A stretch of DNA of 56,331 nucleotides from Gemmatimonas sp. (GCA_011390935.1 JAABRL010000018.1:1-56331); one strand, 5' to 3'; shown: positions 18,008 to 27,522, counted from the first letter of the stretch. Notes: generated by a model from the sequence alone, not told the origin. Made by a program: numbers and translations.

Positions 18008-20323
18008 ATGAAGCGACGCACGTTTCTGCTGGCTGGCCTGGGAGCAGGCGGCGCCGTGCTCTTCGGGTGGAGTGTGATGCCCCCGCGGCAGCGACTGCGC
18101 ACGTCGGCCCTGCTCCCTGCGGACGGTGGACGCGTGGTCCTCAACGGCTGGGTCGCGGTCGACCCGGACGACCAGGTGACGCTCTTCCTCCCCAAGTCCG
18201 AGATGGGGCAGGGCATTCACACGGCGCTGGCCATGGTGCTGGCTGACGAACTCGAGTGCGCCCTCGCACAAGTGCAGATCGTGCACCCGACAATCGATGC
18301 CATCTATCACAATCTGGTGGTGGGACACGACGCGCTCCCGTTCGCACCAGATGACAGCGGGCGCGTGCAGCGCGTGGCCACCTGGTACACCGACAAGCTG
18401 CTGCGCGAAATCGGTGTGATGGTGACGGGTGGCTCCACCAGCGTGCGAGACACGTGGGCACCGTTGCGCGATGCTGGCGCGATGGCGCGCGAGACGTTGC
18501 GCGCGGCGGCCGCGACGACGTGGGGCGCTGGCGCCGACGCGTGCGTCGTGCGCGACGGGGCCGTGCATTGTGCGGGACGCACACTGCGCTTCGGCGAGAT
18601 CGTGCAGCAGGGCACACCGCTCGCGCCGGCGCGACAGTGGCACTGGAAAGCGCCCCACGAGTTTCGGCTCATCGGCCAATCACCGCCACGACTCGACGCG
18701 GCAGCGAAGGCCGATGGCCGTGCAACCTTCGGCATCGACGTGCGACGTCCGGGCATGCTGGTGGCTGCCGTCGCCATGGCCCCGACCATCGGTGGGTCGC
18801 TGCGCTCGCACAACGATGCACCCGCTCGGGCGATCACCGGTGTGCGCGACGTCGTACTGCTGCGCGGCGTCAACGGCAGCGCGCCCGGAATTGCGGTGAT
18901 CGCCACCAGCTGGCCCGTCGCTCGCAACGCGCTCGACGCCCTGTCGCTGCAGTGGGAGGCTGGGCCGCATGCCGAACTCTCGTCGGCCGTACTGCTCGAC
19001 GAGCTGCGCACTCACGCCACGCGCTCCGGCGGGCGCGTCTTTCGACGCGAGGGTGATGCCGTGGACCGCATAGCCGCCGCGCAGACATCCGAAGGCGCTA
19101 CGCGGACGCTGACCGCTGACTACGACGTGCCGTACCTCGCGCACACCACGATGGAGCCACCGAACTGCACGGTGCATGTGCACGACACCGGCGCCGAGGT
19201 GTGGGTTGGAACGCAGGTCCCCCAACAGGCGCGCAGCGCCGTGGCACGCGTGCTCGGCATTGCGGATGCGCGTGTCACCGTGCACGTGCCGTACCTCGGG
19301 GGCGGATTCGGTCGGCGACTCGAAGTGGATTTCATTGGGCAGGCGGCGGAGGTCGCGCGCGCGGTGTCCGGCACACCGGTGCAGGTGATCTGGAGCCGGG
19401 AGGATGACGTCCGACACGACTTCTATCGTCCGGCGTGTGCAGCCCGCCTCTCGGCGGCGCTCGATGTGACGGGCGCCGTGACCGCGTTTTCGGCAACGGT
19501 CGCGAGTCAGGAGATCGTGCGCCCCTATGGTGCACGCGCGAATGCACTGCCGGCGCGCTTCGATGTGCGCAAAGCCACGGTGGAGGGGCTGTTCGATCAA
19601 CCGTACATGTTCGGGAGCGTGCGAGTGGCGCACCGCCTCGTGTCGAGTCCGGTGCCGGTCGGCTACTGGCGCGCGGTGGGGCATTCGCACAACGGCTTCT
19701 TCATGGAGTGCTTCATCGACGAACTCGCCGCGCTGGCCCAGGTTGATCCGATCGCCTTTCGTGCACGGTTGCTGGCATCACATCCGCGTGCGCTCGCCGT
19801 GCTGCAACTGGCGGCTGCGGCGAGCGGCTGGGAGCAACCACCGGCTGCTGCGGCGGATGGCGCACGCATCGCGCGTGGCGTGGCGCTGCACCGATCGTTC
19901 GGGAGCATCGTGGCGCAGGTGGCGGAGGTCTCGCTGTCGCCTTCGCGTACCATTCGAGTGCATCGCGTGGTGTGCGCCGTGGACTGCGGCTTGGCGATTC
20001 ATCCGGAGGGTGTCGCGCAGCAGATGGAGAGCGCCGTGGTGTTCGGTCTCTCCGCCGCGCTGTTCGGTGAGATCACCATCGAAGCGGGGCGCGTGGTGCA
20101 AGGCAACTTCGATCGGTATCCCGCGCTGCGCATGGCCGACACTCCCGAAGTGATGACGCATCTCGTGCCGAGCAATGCGCCCCCGGAAGGCGTGGGGGAA
20201 ATCGGTGTGCCGCCCATCGCGCCGGCCGTGGCCAACGCGCTGTTTGCACTCACCGGCATGCGGCTGCGTCGATTGCCGCTGCGACTTCCGCCGCTCAGCG
20301 GCGCACCGCGGACAGGCACGTGA
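18008..20323 (+). CDS. Molybdopterin-binding subunit of a xanthine dehydrogenase-family hydroxylase (IorB-like)
   Basis: 771 residues. The N-terminus is a Tat-like signal (MKRRTFLLAGLGAGG), as in isoquinoline 1-oxidoreductase beta subunits, so the enzyme is probably exported with its cofactor. Molybdopterin-family elements: an early KSEMGQGIHTALAMVLADEL (Gly-Gln loop), LGGGFGRRLEVDFIGQAAEV, SREDDVRHDFYRP, VDCGLAIHPEGVAQQMESAV, and near the end GVGEIGVPPIAPAVANAL, carrying the catalytic Glu. It hydroxylates an aromatic heterocycle or aldehyde; the substrate is unknown. The next gene overlaps by 4 nt and supplies the [2Fe-2S] subunit. No FAD-subunit gene is adjacent, as in the IorAB type. Confidence 0.9.
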   Translation: MKRRTFLLAGLGAGGAVLFGWSVMPPRQRLRTSALLPADGGRVVLNGWVAVDPDDQVTLFLPKSEMGQGIHTALAMVLADELECALAQVQIVHPTIDAIYHNLVVGHDALPFAPDDSGRVQRVATWYTDKLLREIGVMVTGGSTSVRDTWAPLRDAGAMARETLRAAAATTWGAGADACVVRDGAVHCAGRTLRFGEIVQQGTPLAPARQWHWKAPHEFRLIGQSPPRLDAAAKADGRATFGIDVRRPGMLVAAVAMAPTIGGSLRSHNDAPARAITGVRDVVLLRGVNGSAPGIAVIATSWPVARNALDALSLQWEAGPHAELSSAVLLDELRTHATRSGGRVFRREGDAVDRIAAAQTSEGATRTLTADYDVPYLAHTTMEPPNCTVHVHDTGAEVWVGTQVPQQARSAVARVLGIADARVTVHVPYLGGGFGRRLEVDFIGQAAEVARAVSGTPVQVIWSREDDVRHDFYRPACAARLSAALDVTGAVTAFSATVASQEIVRPYGARANALPARFDVRKATVEGLFDQPYMFGSVRVAHRLVSSPVPVGYWRAVGHSHNGFFMECFIDELAALAQVDPIAFRARLLASHPRALAVLQLAAAASGWEQPPAAAADGARIARGVALHRSFGSIVAQVAEVSLSPSRTIRVHRVVCAVDCGLAIHPEGVAQQMESAVVFGLSAALFGEITIEAGRVVQGNFDRYPALRMADTPEVMTHLVPSNAPPEGVGEIGVPPIAPAVANALFALTGMRLRRLPLRLPPLSGAPRTGT

Positions 20324-20802
20324 TCACGGTGCAGGTGAACGGGGAGATGGTCTCGGTTGATGTGCCGCCCGAGACGCCGCTGCTGTGGGTGATTCGGGAG
20401 CAACTGGCGCTCACGGGCACGAAGTTCGGCTGCGGCGTGGCGCTGTGTGGCGCGTGCACCGTCCACCTCGATGGTGTGCCGATTCGCAGTTGCACGACCT
20501 CGATCTCGGCAGCGTCGCGCGGTGCGATCACCACGATCGAGGGGGTGCGGACGGCGTCTGCCGACCCCGTCGACCCCGTGGTCGCGGCGGTGCTGCACGC
20601 GTGGGAGCGACACGGCGTCCCGCAGTGCGGCTACTGCCAGCCCGGCATGGTCATGGCCGTCGTGGCCCTGCTGCGTGCGCGCGGCGCGCCCACCGACGCG
20701 GAGATCGACACCGCGCTCGCCGGGCATCTGTGCCGATGCGGCAGCTACCAGCGGCTCCGCGCGGCGGTGCACGCGGCTGCGGCCCCGCTTGCGGAAGGGT
20801 GA
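20320..20802 (+). CDS. [2Fe-2S] subunit of the molybdenum hydroxylase (IorA-like)
   Basis: 160 residues starting at a GTG that overlaps the stop of the large subunit (GTGA), implying translational coupling. The plant-type ferredoxin cluster motif FGCGVALCGACTVH with a later Cys (IRSC) binds one [2Fe-2S]. The C-terminal helical domain CGYCQPGMVMAVVALLR and GHLCRCGSYQRLR binds the second. The protein transfers electrons from the molybdenum centre to an external acceptor. Gene order (large then small subunit) is the reverse of the usual iorAB order. It lacks its own signal peptide, so export would be by hitch-hiking with the Tat-tagged partner. Confidence 0.92.
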   Translation: MITVQVNGEMVSVDVPPETPLLWVIREQLALTGTKFGCGVALCGACTVHLDGVPIRSCTTSISAASRGAITTIEGVRTASADPVDPVVAAVLHAWERHGVPQCGYCQPGMVMAVVALLRARGAPTDAEIDTALAGHLCRCGSYQRLRAAVHAAAAPLAEG

Positions 20803-20857
20803 CGGGCGGCGGAAGATAGGGCGGACGTATTCCCGCCTTCTTTCCGGAGCTCCGTGT

Positions 20858-22996
20858 ATGACTGCAGCGGTTGTGCGCCGTAGCGTCGCCCTCGTGGGCA
20901 TGGTGGTTGCGACGCTCGTGCCGAGTGCGGCGCAGGCGCAGACGTCACGCGGCTTCACGCTCGAACAGGTGAAGGGGTACCCATACCCGACCGAGCTGAC
21001 GGCGGCGCGTAGCGGGGAGCATCTGGCGTGGGCGTTCAACGAGCGTGGACTGCGCAACGTGTGGGTGGCCAGCGGTCCCACGTTCGCGGCGCGACAGCTC
21101 ACCAGCTACATGCGCGATGACGGGCAGGAGTTGAACGCCGTGTCGGTGTCGAATGATGGGCGATGGGTCGTGTACATGCGCGGCGGCGACTTCGGCTCCA
21201 ACTTCGACGACGCGCTGCCCGTCAATCCGCTCGGCATGCCCACGCCCACGCGCGTGGAGATCTGGTCTGTGCCGTTTGCTGGTGGTACGCCAGTCTCGCT
21301 AGGCGAAGGCGAGTCCCCCGTGATTGCGCCGTCCTCCGATGCGGTCGTGTTCGTGCGCGATCGACAGCTGTGGCGCGTGCCGATCGATGGTTCCTCGCCC
21401 GCGCGGCGCCTGTTCACGCTGCGCGGTAGCAGCAGCGACCCGCAGTTTTCGCCCGACGGATCGCGACTCGCCTTCGTCTCCGGGCGCGGCGATCACGCGT
21501 TCGTCGGGATCTACACCAATGACACGACGCCGATCACCTGGATGGCGCCCAGCGTGGATCGGGACTGGGCGCCGCGGTGGGCACCTGATGGGCGGCGGCT
21601 GGTCTTCGCGCGACGAGCAGGAAGTGGCGGCGCCCCGTCGGCGCCGTTGGTCGCGACGCCGTCCCCGTGGTCGCTGTGGGTGGGGGATGTCACCACGGGC
21701 GCGGCGTCGCGCGTATGGGCGAGTGATACCACACTGCGCGCGTCGGTGCCGAACACGCATGGTGGCATCAACCTGCACTGGGCGGCGAACGATCGTCTCG
21801 TCTTCATGCAGTACGCCGATGGCTGGCCGCATCTGTACTCCATGCCGGCGACGGGTGGCACGCCGCTGCTGATTACGCCGGGCGCGTACATGGCCGAGCA
21901 CGTGCGGTTGTCGTCAGACGGACAGTCGGTGCTGTTCTCCGCAAACGCCGGCACGACCGATGGCGACATTGATCGTCGGCACATCGTGCGTGCGCCGATT
22001 GATCGCGCTGCCCCGGAGGTGCTCACCCCGGGCACCGGCCTGGAGTGGATGCCGATCATGCTCGGCAGCGGCCGCATCGCGGGGATCGGGGCAACGGCGC
22101 AGCGTCCGCCGCTGCCCATGGTGCTCGAGGACAACGCGCCGCGCTGGATCGCGGCCGAGCGTGTGCCCGACAGTTTTCCCGGTGCGCAACTGGTGACACC
22201 GACATCGGTGACGTACACGGCCTCGGACGGCGTACGAGTCCACGCGCAGCTGTTCCTGCCGCCTGGCGATCGTGCGGCCAGACGTCCCGCGATCGTGTAT
22301 GTGCACGGCGGGCCGCCGCGGCAGATGCTGCTTGGCTGGCACTACGGCGACTACTACGCGAACGCCTACGCCATGAATCAGTATCTTGTGAGTCGCGGGT
22401 TTGTCGTGCTCTCGATCAACTATCGGCTGGGCATCGGCTACGGCTTCGACTTCCATCGACCGCCGAATGCCGGCGCGCAGGGTGCGTCCGAATATCTGGA
22501 CGTGAAATCCGCTGGTGAGTGGTTGCGCACACGCGCCGATGTCGATGCCGCGCGCATTGGCATCTATGGCGGATCGTACGGCGGTTTTCTGACGGCGCTT
22601 GCGCTCGGACGGGACTCCGATCTCTTCGCGGTCGGCGTGGACATTCACGGCGTGCATGACTTCACCTCGGACGGCGGCAGTCGCTTTGGTGCCGGCACGT
22701 GGCGCTATGAACGTTCGGCCGCCGAGATTCAGCAGCTGGCCGACATCGCCTGGCGCTCGTCACCCGTATCATCGGTTGCCACTTGGCGTTCACCGGTGCT
22801 GCTCATTCACGCGGATGACGATCGCAACGTGCGCTTTGCGCAAACGGTGGATCTCGTGCAACGACTGCGTGCGCAGCGCGTTCCCTTCGAAGAGATCACC
22901 ATTCCCGACGACACGCATCACTGGATGCGTTTCAGCAATCAGCTGCGCGTGAATCGGGAAACGGCCGCATACTTCGAACGCGTGCTGAAGCCATGA
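20858..22996 (+). CDS. Secreted S9-family prolyl oligopeptidase-like peptidase
   Basis: 712 residues from ATG 20858 with GGAG upstream and a Sec signal (cleavage after AQAQ). Residues about 40-430 form a WD-like beta-propeller (TolB-type repeats such as PQFSPDGSRLAFVSGRGD and WAPRWAPDGRRLVFAR). The C-terminal alpha/beta-hydrolase domain begins near residue 450. The nucleophile Ser573 lies in GIYGGSYGGFL, Asp655 in HADDDRNV, and the catalytic His near residue 686 in DDTHHW. The family cleaves dipeptides or acylated residues from peptides. It starts 55 bp after the hydroxylase operon and could read through from it. Confidence 0.93.
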   Translation: MTAAVVRRSVALVGMVVATLVPSAAQAQTSRGFTLEQVKGYPYPTELTAARSGEHLAWAFNERGLRNVWVASGPTFAARQLTSYMRDDGQELNAVSVSNDGRWVVYMRGGDFGSNFDDALPVNPLGMPTPTRVEIWSVPFAGGTPVSLGEGESPVIAPSSDAVVFVRDRQLWRVPIDGSSPARRLFTLRGSSSDPQFSPDGSRLAFVSGRGDHAFVGIYTNDTTPITWMAPSVDRDWAPRWAPDGRRLVFARRAGSGGAPSAPLVATPSPWSLWVGDVTTGAASRVWASDTTLRASVPNTHGGINLHWAANDRLVFMQYADGWPHLYSMPATGGTPLLITPGAYMAEHVRLSSDGQSVLFSANAGTTDGDIDRRHIVRAPIDRAAPEVLTPGTGLEWMPIMLGSGRIAGIGATAQRPPLPMVLEDNAPRWIAAERVPDSFPGAQLVTPTSVTYTASDGVRVHAQLFLPPGDRAARRPAIVYVHGGPPRQMLLGWHYGDYYANAYAMNQYLVSRGFVVLSINYRLGIGYGFDFHRPPNAGAQGASEYLDVKSAGEWLRTRADVDAARIGIYGGSYGGFLTALALGRDSDLFAVGVDIHGVHDFTSDGGSRFGAGTWRYERSAAEIQQLADIAWRSSPVSSVATWRSPVLLIHADDDRNVRFAQTVDLVQRLRAQRVPFEEITIPDDTHHWMRFSNQLRVNRETAAYFERVLKP

Positions 22997-23113
22997 TGTG
23001 GAACTGGCGCGCCTCGGTGATCGACCTTAACGTGGCGCGTGGTGCACCGTCTCCCTCACTGAAGCACGGCGGCTGACCGTGCAGCAGACACACCATTCGG
23101 TGAGGACGATTCG

Positions 23114-23731
23114 ATGCGTACACTTCCTTTCGCAGCACTCGCGTTGGCGCTGAGCGCCAGCACGCTCATGGCACAACCCAACCGCAGTCCACGTGCCGAT
23201 GGTCCGCGGGACCGCGTGGCACAGGGCCCGCGCGCTGGCGGTTCGCCGGCTGATGCATTGCTGCGGCAGCGTACGCAGCTGGCACTCACGGCCGATCAGG
23301 TGTCGAGGCTCGAAGCGCTGGCACAGTCGCAGCGTGCGGCGCGCACGGCGTCGCCGGGCGAAGCACTGCGCCTGCGTGCAGACCTCATGGACGCCATGGC
23401 GGGCGATGGCAACGTACAGGCCACGCGTTCCGCCCTCGACAAGCTCAGTGCGGCGCGCAACGAGCGTCTCATTGCCGGCATGCGTGCCCAGCAGGAGGTG
23501 CGCGCGGTGCTCACCCCCGAGCAGCGTGCCAAGGTCGAGGCCGCGCGTGGCATGCGGACTCGTTTGGCGATGCAGGGCGGCGCACGTCGCGGCCCCGGTG
23601 AGGCACGTGGAGCGCGTGGTCCGCAGGGACGCGGCGGCATGGTACAGCCCAATCGTGCACCGGGCGGCAACCGCGGGGGCATGCCCGGCCGCCGTCCGGC
23701 GCGTCCTGACGGTTCGCTCAACGGCGACTGA
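23114..23731 (+). CDS. Spy/CpxP-like periplasmic protein with basic Gly/Arg-rich tail
   Basis: 205 residues with a Sec signal (cleavage after LMAQ). The middle resembles the LTxxQ fold of Spy/CpxP-type periplasmic chaperones: LALTADQVSRLEALAQSQRA and a second VLTPEQRAKVEAARG. From about residue 150 the protein becomes a low-complexity tail rich in Gly, Arg, Pro and Ala (GPQGRGG, GGNRGGMPGRRP), with no visible fold. The ATG is preceded by GAGGA. The role may be holdase or metal/acid stress; this is an inference from the repeat pattern. Confidence 0.65.
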   Translation: MRTLPFAALALALSASTLMAQPNRSPRADGPRDRVAQGPRAGGSPADALLRQRTQLALTADQVSRLEALAQSQRAARTASPGEALRLRADLMDAMAGDGNVQATRSALDKLSAARNERLIAGMRAQQEVRAVLTPEQRAKVEAARGMRTRLAMQGGARRGPGEARGARGPQGRGGMVQPNRAPGGNRGGMPGRRPARPDGSLNGD

Positions 23732-23760
23732 AGTCTGACACGGCCCGCGGTGAGCGCTCG

Positions 23761-25032
23761 TTACGGGGCGCGCACCACGGTGCCGCGTTGTATCACGGTG
23801 TGTACGGCACGGAGCGCGCGAATGTCCGCCGATGGATCGCCGCGTACAATCAGCAGGTCGGCGGGGGCACCTACCCGCACCGCACCCAGATCGGCCGGTC
23901 GCTGCAACACGCGACCGGCCGTTGTCGTGGCCGCCACGATCGCCTGCATGGGCGTCAATCCGTAGTCCACCAGCAACTCGAGTTCGCGCACGTTGTCCCC
24001 GTGCGCGAAGACTCCCACATCGCTGCCGTTCGCGAGCTGCACACCGGCCTCGAGCGCGAGCTGCACCGAGGCGCGCTTCGCCCGCACGCGCGTGGGTTCC
24101 GGTCCGTTCCCGGGTCTCCACCCCCCGTATTGCGCAATGGCGTGGCCGGCCGCGACCGTGGGCACGAGGGTCACGTTGCGCTCGCGCATGAGCGCGAACA
24201 CCTCGGCGGTGCCGCCGTCACCATGTTCGATCGTCTGCACGCCGGCCAGTGCGGCGCGACGCATGCCCTCTGCACTCGACGCGTGCGCCACGAGCGGACG
24301 CCCGCTCGAGTTCGCGATCTCGACCGCCGCCCGCAGCTCCTCCACCGTGAACGCGGGTTGTGCACTGCCATCGGGGCCCCAGCGATAATCGGCGTACACT
24401 TTGATCAGATCCGCGCCGCGTGCAATCTGTCCGCGTACTGCGGCCACGAGTTCCGGCAGGTTCCCCGCTTCTTCCGCCGCGATGGGTATGCGGTGCTCCG
24501 GCGCAAACCCGCGCGGCGCATAGCTGCCGCGCATCACGATCGCCTGCTCAGCCACGACCAGCCGTGGGCCGCGAATCACGCCTTTTTCGAGCGCGGCGCG
24601 CAGTCCGACGTCAGCGCTGGCCGCTCCTTCGGTGCCAAGATCACGCAGTGTGGTGAACCCCGCATCGAGCGTGCGCGCCAGATGCACCGTCGCGCGCGCC
24701 GTGCGTTCGCCGAGCCCTTCGCGGAGGACCTGGTCCTCCCACGGCACCTCGTTGTACGGGTGCAGCAGCACGTGACTGTGCAGGTCGATGAGCCCGGGGA
24801 GCAACGTTGTGCCTGGGAGTTCGAGCACGCGTGTGCCCGCTGGCAGTCGGATGCTACCGCGCGGTGCAACCACGATGATGCGTCCGCTGTCGACGAGGAC
24901 CGCGAGGTTCGCCTGTGCGGGTGCCCCGGTGCCATCGAGGACTCGGTCGGGCACGAGCAGGAGCGGCGGTGGAGCGGACTGCGCGGAGAGCGACGAAGCC
25001 GCACACAAGAACGAGGCGAGGAGCAGGCGCAT
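23761..25032 (-). CDS. Secreted imidazolonepropionase-like amidohydrolase
   Basis: 423 residues from ATG 25032 with a signal peptide (MRLLLASFLCAASSLSAQ). It is an amidohydrolase-1 family TIM barrel: DLHSHVLLHPYNE (HxH), DLIKVYADYRW with the likely carbamylated bridging Lys, VAHASSAEGMRRAALAGVQT plus IEHGDGG (two metal His), and NGSDVGVFAHGD (catalytic Asp). Exported members of this group hydrolyse peptides or cyclic amides; the substrate is unknown. An upstream ATG at 25059 would add nine residues and cannot be excluded. It converges on the Spy-like gene (29-bp gap) and is divergent from the PP2C gene. Confidence 0.88.
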   Translation of the reverse strand: MRLLLASFLCAASSLSAQSAPPPLLLVPDRVLDGTGAPAQANLAVLVDSGRIIVVAPRGSIRLPAGTRVLELPGTTLLPGLIDLHSHVLLHPYNEVPWEDQVLREGLGERTARATVHLARTLDAGFTTLRDLGTEGAASADVGLRAALEKGVIRGPRLVVAEQAIVMRGSYAPRGFAPEHRIPIAAEEAGNLPELVAAVRGQIARGADLIKVYADYRWGPDGSAQPAFTVEELRAAVEIANSSGRPLVAHASSAEGMRRAALAGVQTIEHGDGGTAEVFALMRERNVTLVPTVAAGHAIAQYGGWRPGNGPEPTRVRAKRASVQLALEAGVQLANGSDVGVFAHGDNVRELELLVDYGLTPMQAIVAATTTAGRVLQRPADLGAVRVGAPADLLIVRGDPSADIRALRAVHTVIQRGTVVRAP

Positions 25033-25131
25033 GGTGTGGGGTGGGAGACGCCCAAACATGGTCTCCTCGGCACTGAACTGTCCATCGATCGCTCCATGCG
25101 CTGGACGCGGCGTGGTTTCGTGCGCACCTTG

Positions 25132-25145
25132 CACGAACGTTCGTG
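25132..25145. promoter_or_regulatory. Perfect 14-bp palindrome CACGAACGTTCGTG, candidate operator
   Basis: This exact inverted repeat lies in the 144-bp divergent gap between the amidohydrolase (start 25032) and the PP2C phosphatase (start 25177). Its position suits a dimeric regulator acting on one or both genes. It has no hairpin loop, so it is not a terminator. The regulator is unknown. Confidence 0.4.
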
Positions 25146-25176
25146 TTCGCCCCGTCCACCTGGAGCCCTTCCCCCA

Positions 25177-26058
25177 ATGTCCCCGGACCCGTCCGAGCTC
25201 GAGCCGGTCCTCGATCCGCGCGTCAAGCCGCGGGACGATGAGATTGACGTGCACGGGCTCACGCACCCGGGCAAGGTGCGCGCGAACAACCAGGATCATT
25301 TCCTGCTCGCGTCGATTCACAAACGCGTGCAGGTCATGCAGACGAGTCTCTCGGCGCAGCAGCGCCTGCCGCTGGCCGATGAGCGTCTGGCCTTCATCGC
25401 GATGATCGCGGACGGCGTGGGTGGTGGTGAGGGAGGCGAGCGGGCCAGTGCGACCGCGCTCGAGGTCGCCACGCAGTACGTCACCGCAAGTACCGACTGC
25501 TATTTCCGCGAGGCGGCGGGCGACGAACCGTTCCTGCACGTGCTGCAGGACGCGGCGTTGCAGTGTCATCAGGCCGTGCTGGCGCAGGCGGAGCACGAGG
25601 GACACGGGCGCACCATGGCGACCACGCTCACGCTCTGGATGGGCGTGTGGCCGTGGTACTACCTGCTGCAGGTGGGTGACTCGCGTTACTACCTCTACCG
25701 CGAGGGTACGCTCACGCAGCTCACACGCGACCAGACGATGGCGCAGGATCTGGTGGACGAAGGTGTCTTCACGCGCGCCATGGCCGAACGGTCGCGCTAT
25801 TCGCACGTGCTCTCCAGTGCGATCGGGGGTCAGCAGGCCTCGCCGGTGGTCACCCGACTGCGTGCCGACTGGCACAACGTGCACCTGCTGTGCACCGATG
25901 GCCTGACCAAGCACGTATCCGACGAGCAGATCCGCGATCGGTTATCCACCATGACGTCAGCGCGTCAAGTGTGCGAGCAGCTGCTCGAGGATGCGCTCGA
26001 GGCCGGCGGGTCCGACAATATCTCCATCATTGTCGGACGCGCCGTCCCGAGAGGCTGA
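25177..26058 (+). CDS. PP2C-family Ser/Thr protein phosphatase
   Basis: 293 residues from ATG 25177; the leader is C-rich (CCCTTCCCCCA). The metal-binding motifs are complete: GKVRANNQDHF (first Asp), MIADGVGGGEGGE (DGxGG), LLQVGDSRYYLYR, LLCTDGLTKHV, and EAGGSDNISIIV (last Asp). It is a single catalytic domain with an acidic N-terminal tail and no membrane segment. It dephosphorylates Ser/Thr phosphoproteins, reversing Hanks-type kinases; none is encoded nearby. A 15-residue insert after the first motif (RVQVMQTSLSAQQRL) is slightly unusual. It ends 2 bp from the convergent flavoprotein gene. Confidence 0.93.
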   Translation: MSPDPSELEPVLDPRVKPRDDEIDVHGLTHPGKVRANNQDHFLLASIHKRVQVMQTSLSAQQRLPLADERLAFIAMIADGVGGGEGGERASATALEVATQYVTASTDCYFREAAGDEPFLHVLQDAALQCHQAVLAQAEHEGHGRTMATTLTLWMGVWPWYYLLQVGDSRYYLYREGTLTQLTRDQTMAQDLVDEGVFTRAMAERSRYSHVLSSAIGGQQASPVVTRLRADWHNVHLLCTDGLTKHVSDEQIRDRLSTMTSARQVCEQLLEDALEAGGSDNISIIVGRAVPRG

Positions 26059-26060
26059 AC

Positions 26061-27488
26061 TCAGACGTTCGCCGGTTCGCCGGTGAGCCACGCAATGACA
26101 TCGTACGCCGCGTACTGGCTGCGTCCGGCCGCCACCGCGGCGACGCCCGCAAGGTCATCGCCACTCGTAATCAGCGAGGGCTCCTCACGGTCGCCGCGCA
26201 GCTGCGCCAGACCGACATCCGCGAGCAAGCCGTTGCACAGGCACTGCCGCCCCACCGTATCGGCTTCCTCTCCACCTTTGGCCACATACTGCGCCTCCGG
26301 CTCGGACGCGCACCGGTAAATGACGCGCCCCTCCTCGGTGTGCACCGGCTGCCGCAGATAGCCGAGGTCGCAGATGCGCTCGCGTGCGGCCAGCGCGTCC
26401 TGATGCTCGGGAACGAGCAGTCGCTTGAACGGATAGCCCGTCGGCGAAGCGAGCGGGTCGGTGAACACCGCCGCCTGATCATGCGACACGGCGTGCAGAA
26501 TGCGCGACCGCAGCTCGGGGGTGATCCCCGACTCGTTGCAATAGGCGAAGAGCGTCCCCACCTGAATGCCGGCGGCCCCTTCGGTGAGCGCCACCTGGAG
26601 CCGTTCTGGGGTCCCATACCCGCCGGCAAGCCAGAAGGGCACACCGAGCGCGCGCATGGCCTCGAGATCGACCACATCACGCGGGCCGTAGATCGGTTCG
26701 CCGCGTTCGTTGAGCTGCATCGCCCCACGAGGCGGCGCATTGTGGCCGCCGGCCGTCGGTCCTTCCACGATGAAGCCATCCACGCGCCCATTCGACTTGC
26801 GCAGCAGCGTGGTCGCCAGCGAGGAGGCGGACACGATGGGGAAGAACAGCGGTCGTGTGAGCGGCGGCAGTGCGTCGCCGCCAATGGACGCCGGATCGAA
26901 GGTGAGCTGGAAGGGCTCCGGCGCCTTCGGGCCTTCGATGTCCAGCCGAAGCGCCGCTTCGGCGTGCATCGCCAGCGCGTCGAGCGCGCCCGGGATCTCG
27001 CGCGGAATGCCCGCGCCCATGATGACCACGTCCACCCCCGCCAGCATTGCCCCGTAGAGCGACGGCAGCGTGGGCATCTGCACCTTGGTGAGCAGATTGA
27101 GCCCGACGGGCGCGCTGTGCCCCTCCTTGGCGAGGAACACTTCCACGAAGTTGGCCATCACCGTGACCAGCTGCCGCTCCGGCGTCATGGTCCGGCGATA
27201 CACCGGCAGCAGGCGATACGGCTGATCGGGGGCGCGACCCTCCGGCAGGAACCATGCGTCCAGCAGCGTATTCGCCGCGCCCGCGAGCGGGAAGTGCGCC
27301 AGGGCGCGGCGCATGTGCCCGCCGGGATCGCCATCCTGCAGGCGGCGCACGAGCACCGTATCGATGGCGGTCCCGGAGACGACGCCGAGCTGTCCAGCGC
27401 GCGACACGGCGTTGGCCAACTGCCAGTTGGACACGGCAATGCCCATGCCGCCTTGAATGATTCGGGGCAGTGCGATCGAGTCGGTCAT
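26061..27488 (-). CDS. Nitronate monooxygenase-like FMN protein with C-terminal extension
   Basis: 475 residues from ATG 27488. The first ~360 residues match the nitronate monooxygenase / 2-nitropropane dioxygenase TIM barrel: IIQGGMGIAVSNWQLANAVS, GVVSGTAIDT, EGPTAGGHNAPP (the GGH-N site with the active His), PFWLAGGYGTPERL, and GAAGIQVGTLFAYC (FMN phosphate). The C-terminal ~110 residues are an extension absent from short family members, with Cys in YRCASEPEAQ and GRQCLCNGLL. The family oxidises alkyl nitronates. The Rrf2 regulator lies 34 bp upstream on the same strand, suggesting control by redox or nitric oxide. Confidence 0.8.
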   Translation of the reverse strand: MTDSIALPRIIQGGMGIAVSNWQLANAVSRAGQLGVVSGTAIDTVLVRRLQDGDPGGHMRRALAHFPLAGAANTLLDAWFLPEGRAPDQPYRLLPVYRRTMTPERQLVTVMANFVEVFLAKEGHSAPVGLNLLTKVQMPTLPSLYGAMLAGVDVVIMGAGIPREIPGALDALAMHAEAALRLDIEGPKAPEPFQLTFDPASIGGDALPPLTRPLFFPIVSASSLATTLLRKSNGRVDGFIVEGPTAGGHNAPPRGAMQLNERGEPIYGPRDVVDLEAMRALGVPFWLAGGYGTPERLQVALTEGAAGIQVGTLFAYCNESGITPELRSRILHAVSHDQAAVFTDPLASPTGYPFKRLLVPEHQDALAARERICDLGYLRQPVHTEEGRVIYRCASEPEAQYVAKGGEEADTVGRQCLCNGLLADVGLAQLRGDREEPSLITSGDDLAGVAAVAAGRSQYAAYDVIAWLTGEPANV

Positions 27489-27522
27489 GACGAGAGGCAA
27501 AGTGAAATGAAGGGTCGGGAGA

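Noticed and set aside
23788..25176. Long plus-strand extension upstream of the PP2C gene
   Set aside because: It is antisense to the amidohydrolase, whose signal peptide and metal motifs are intact.
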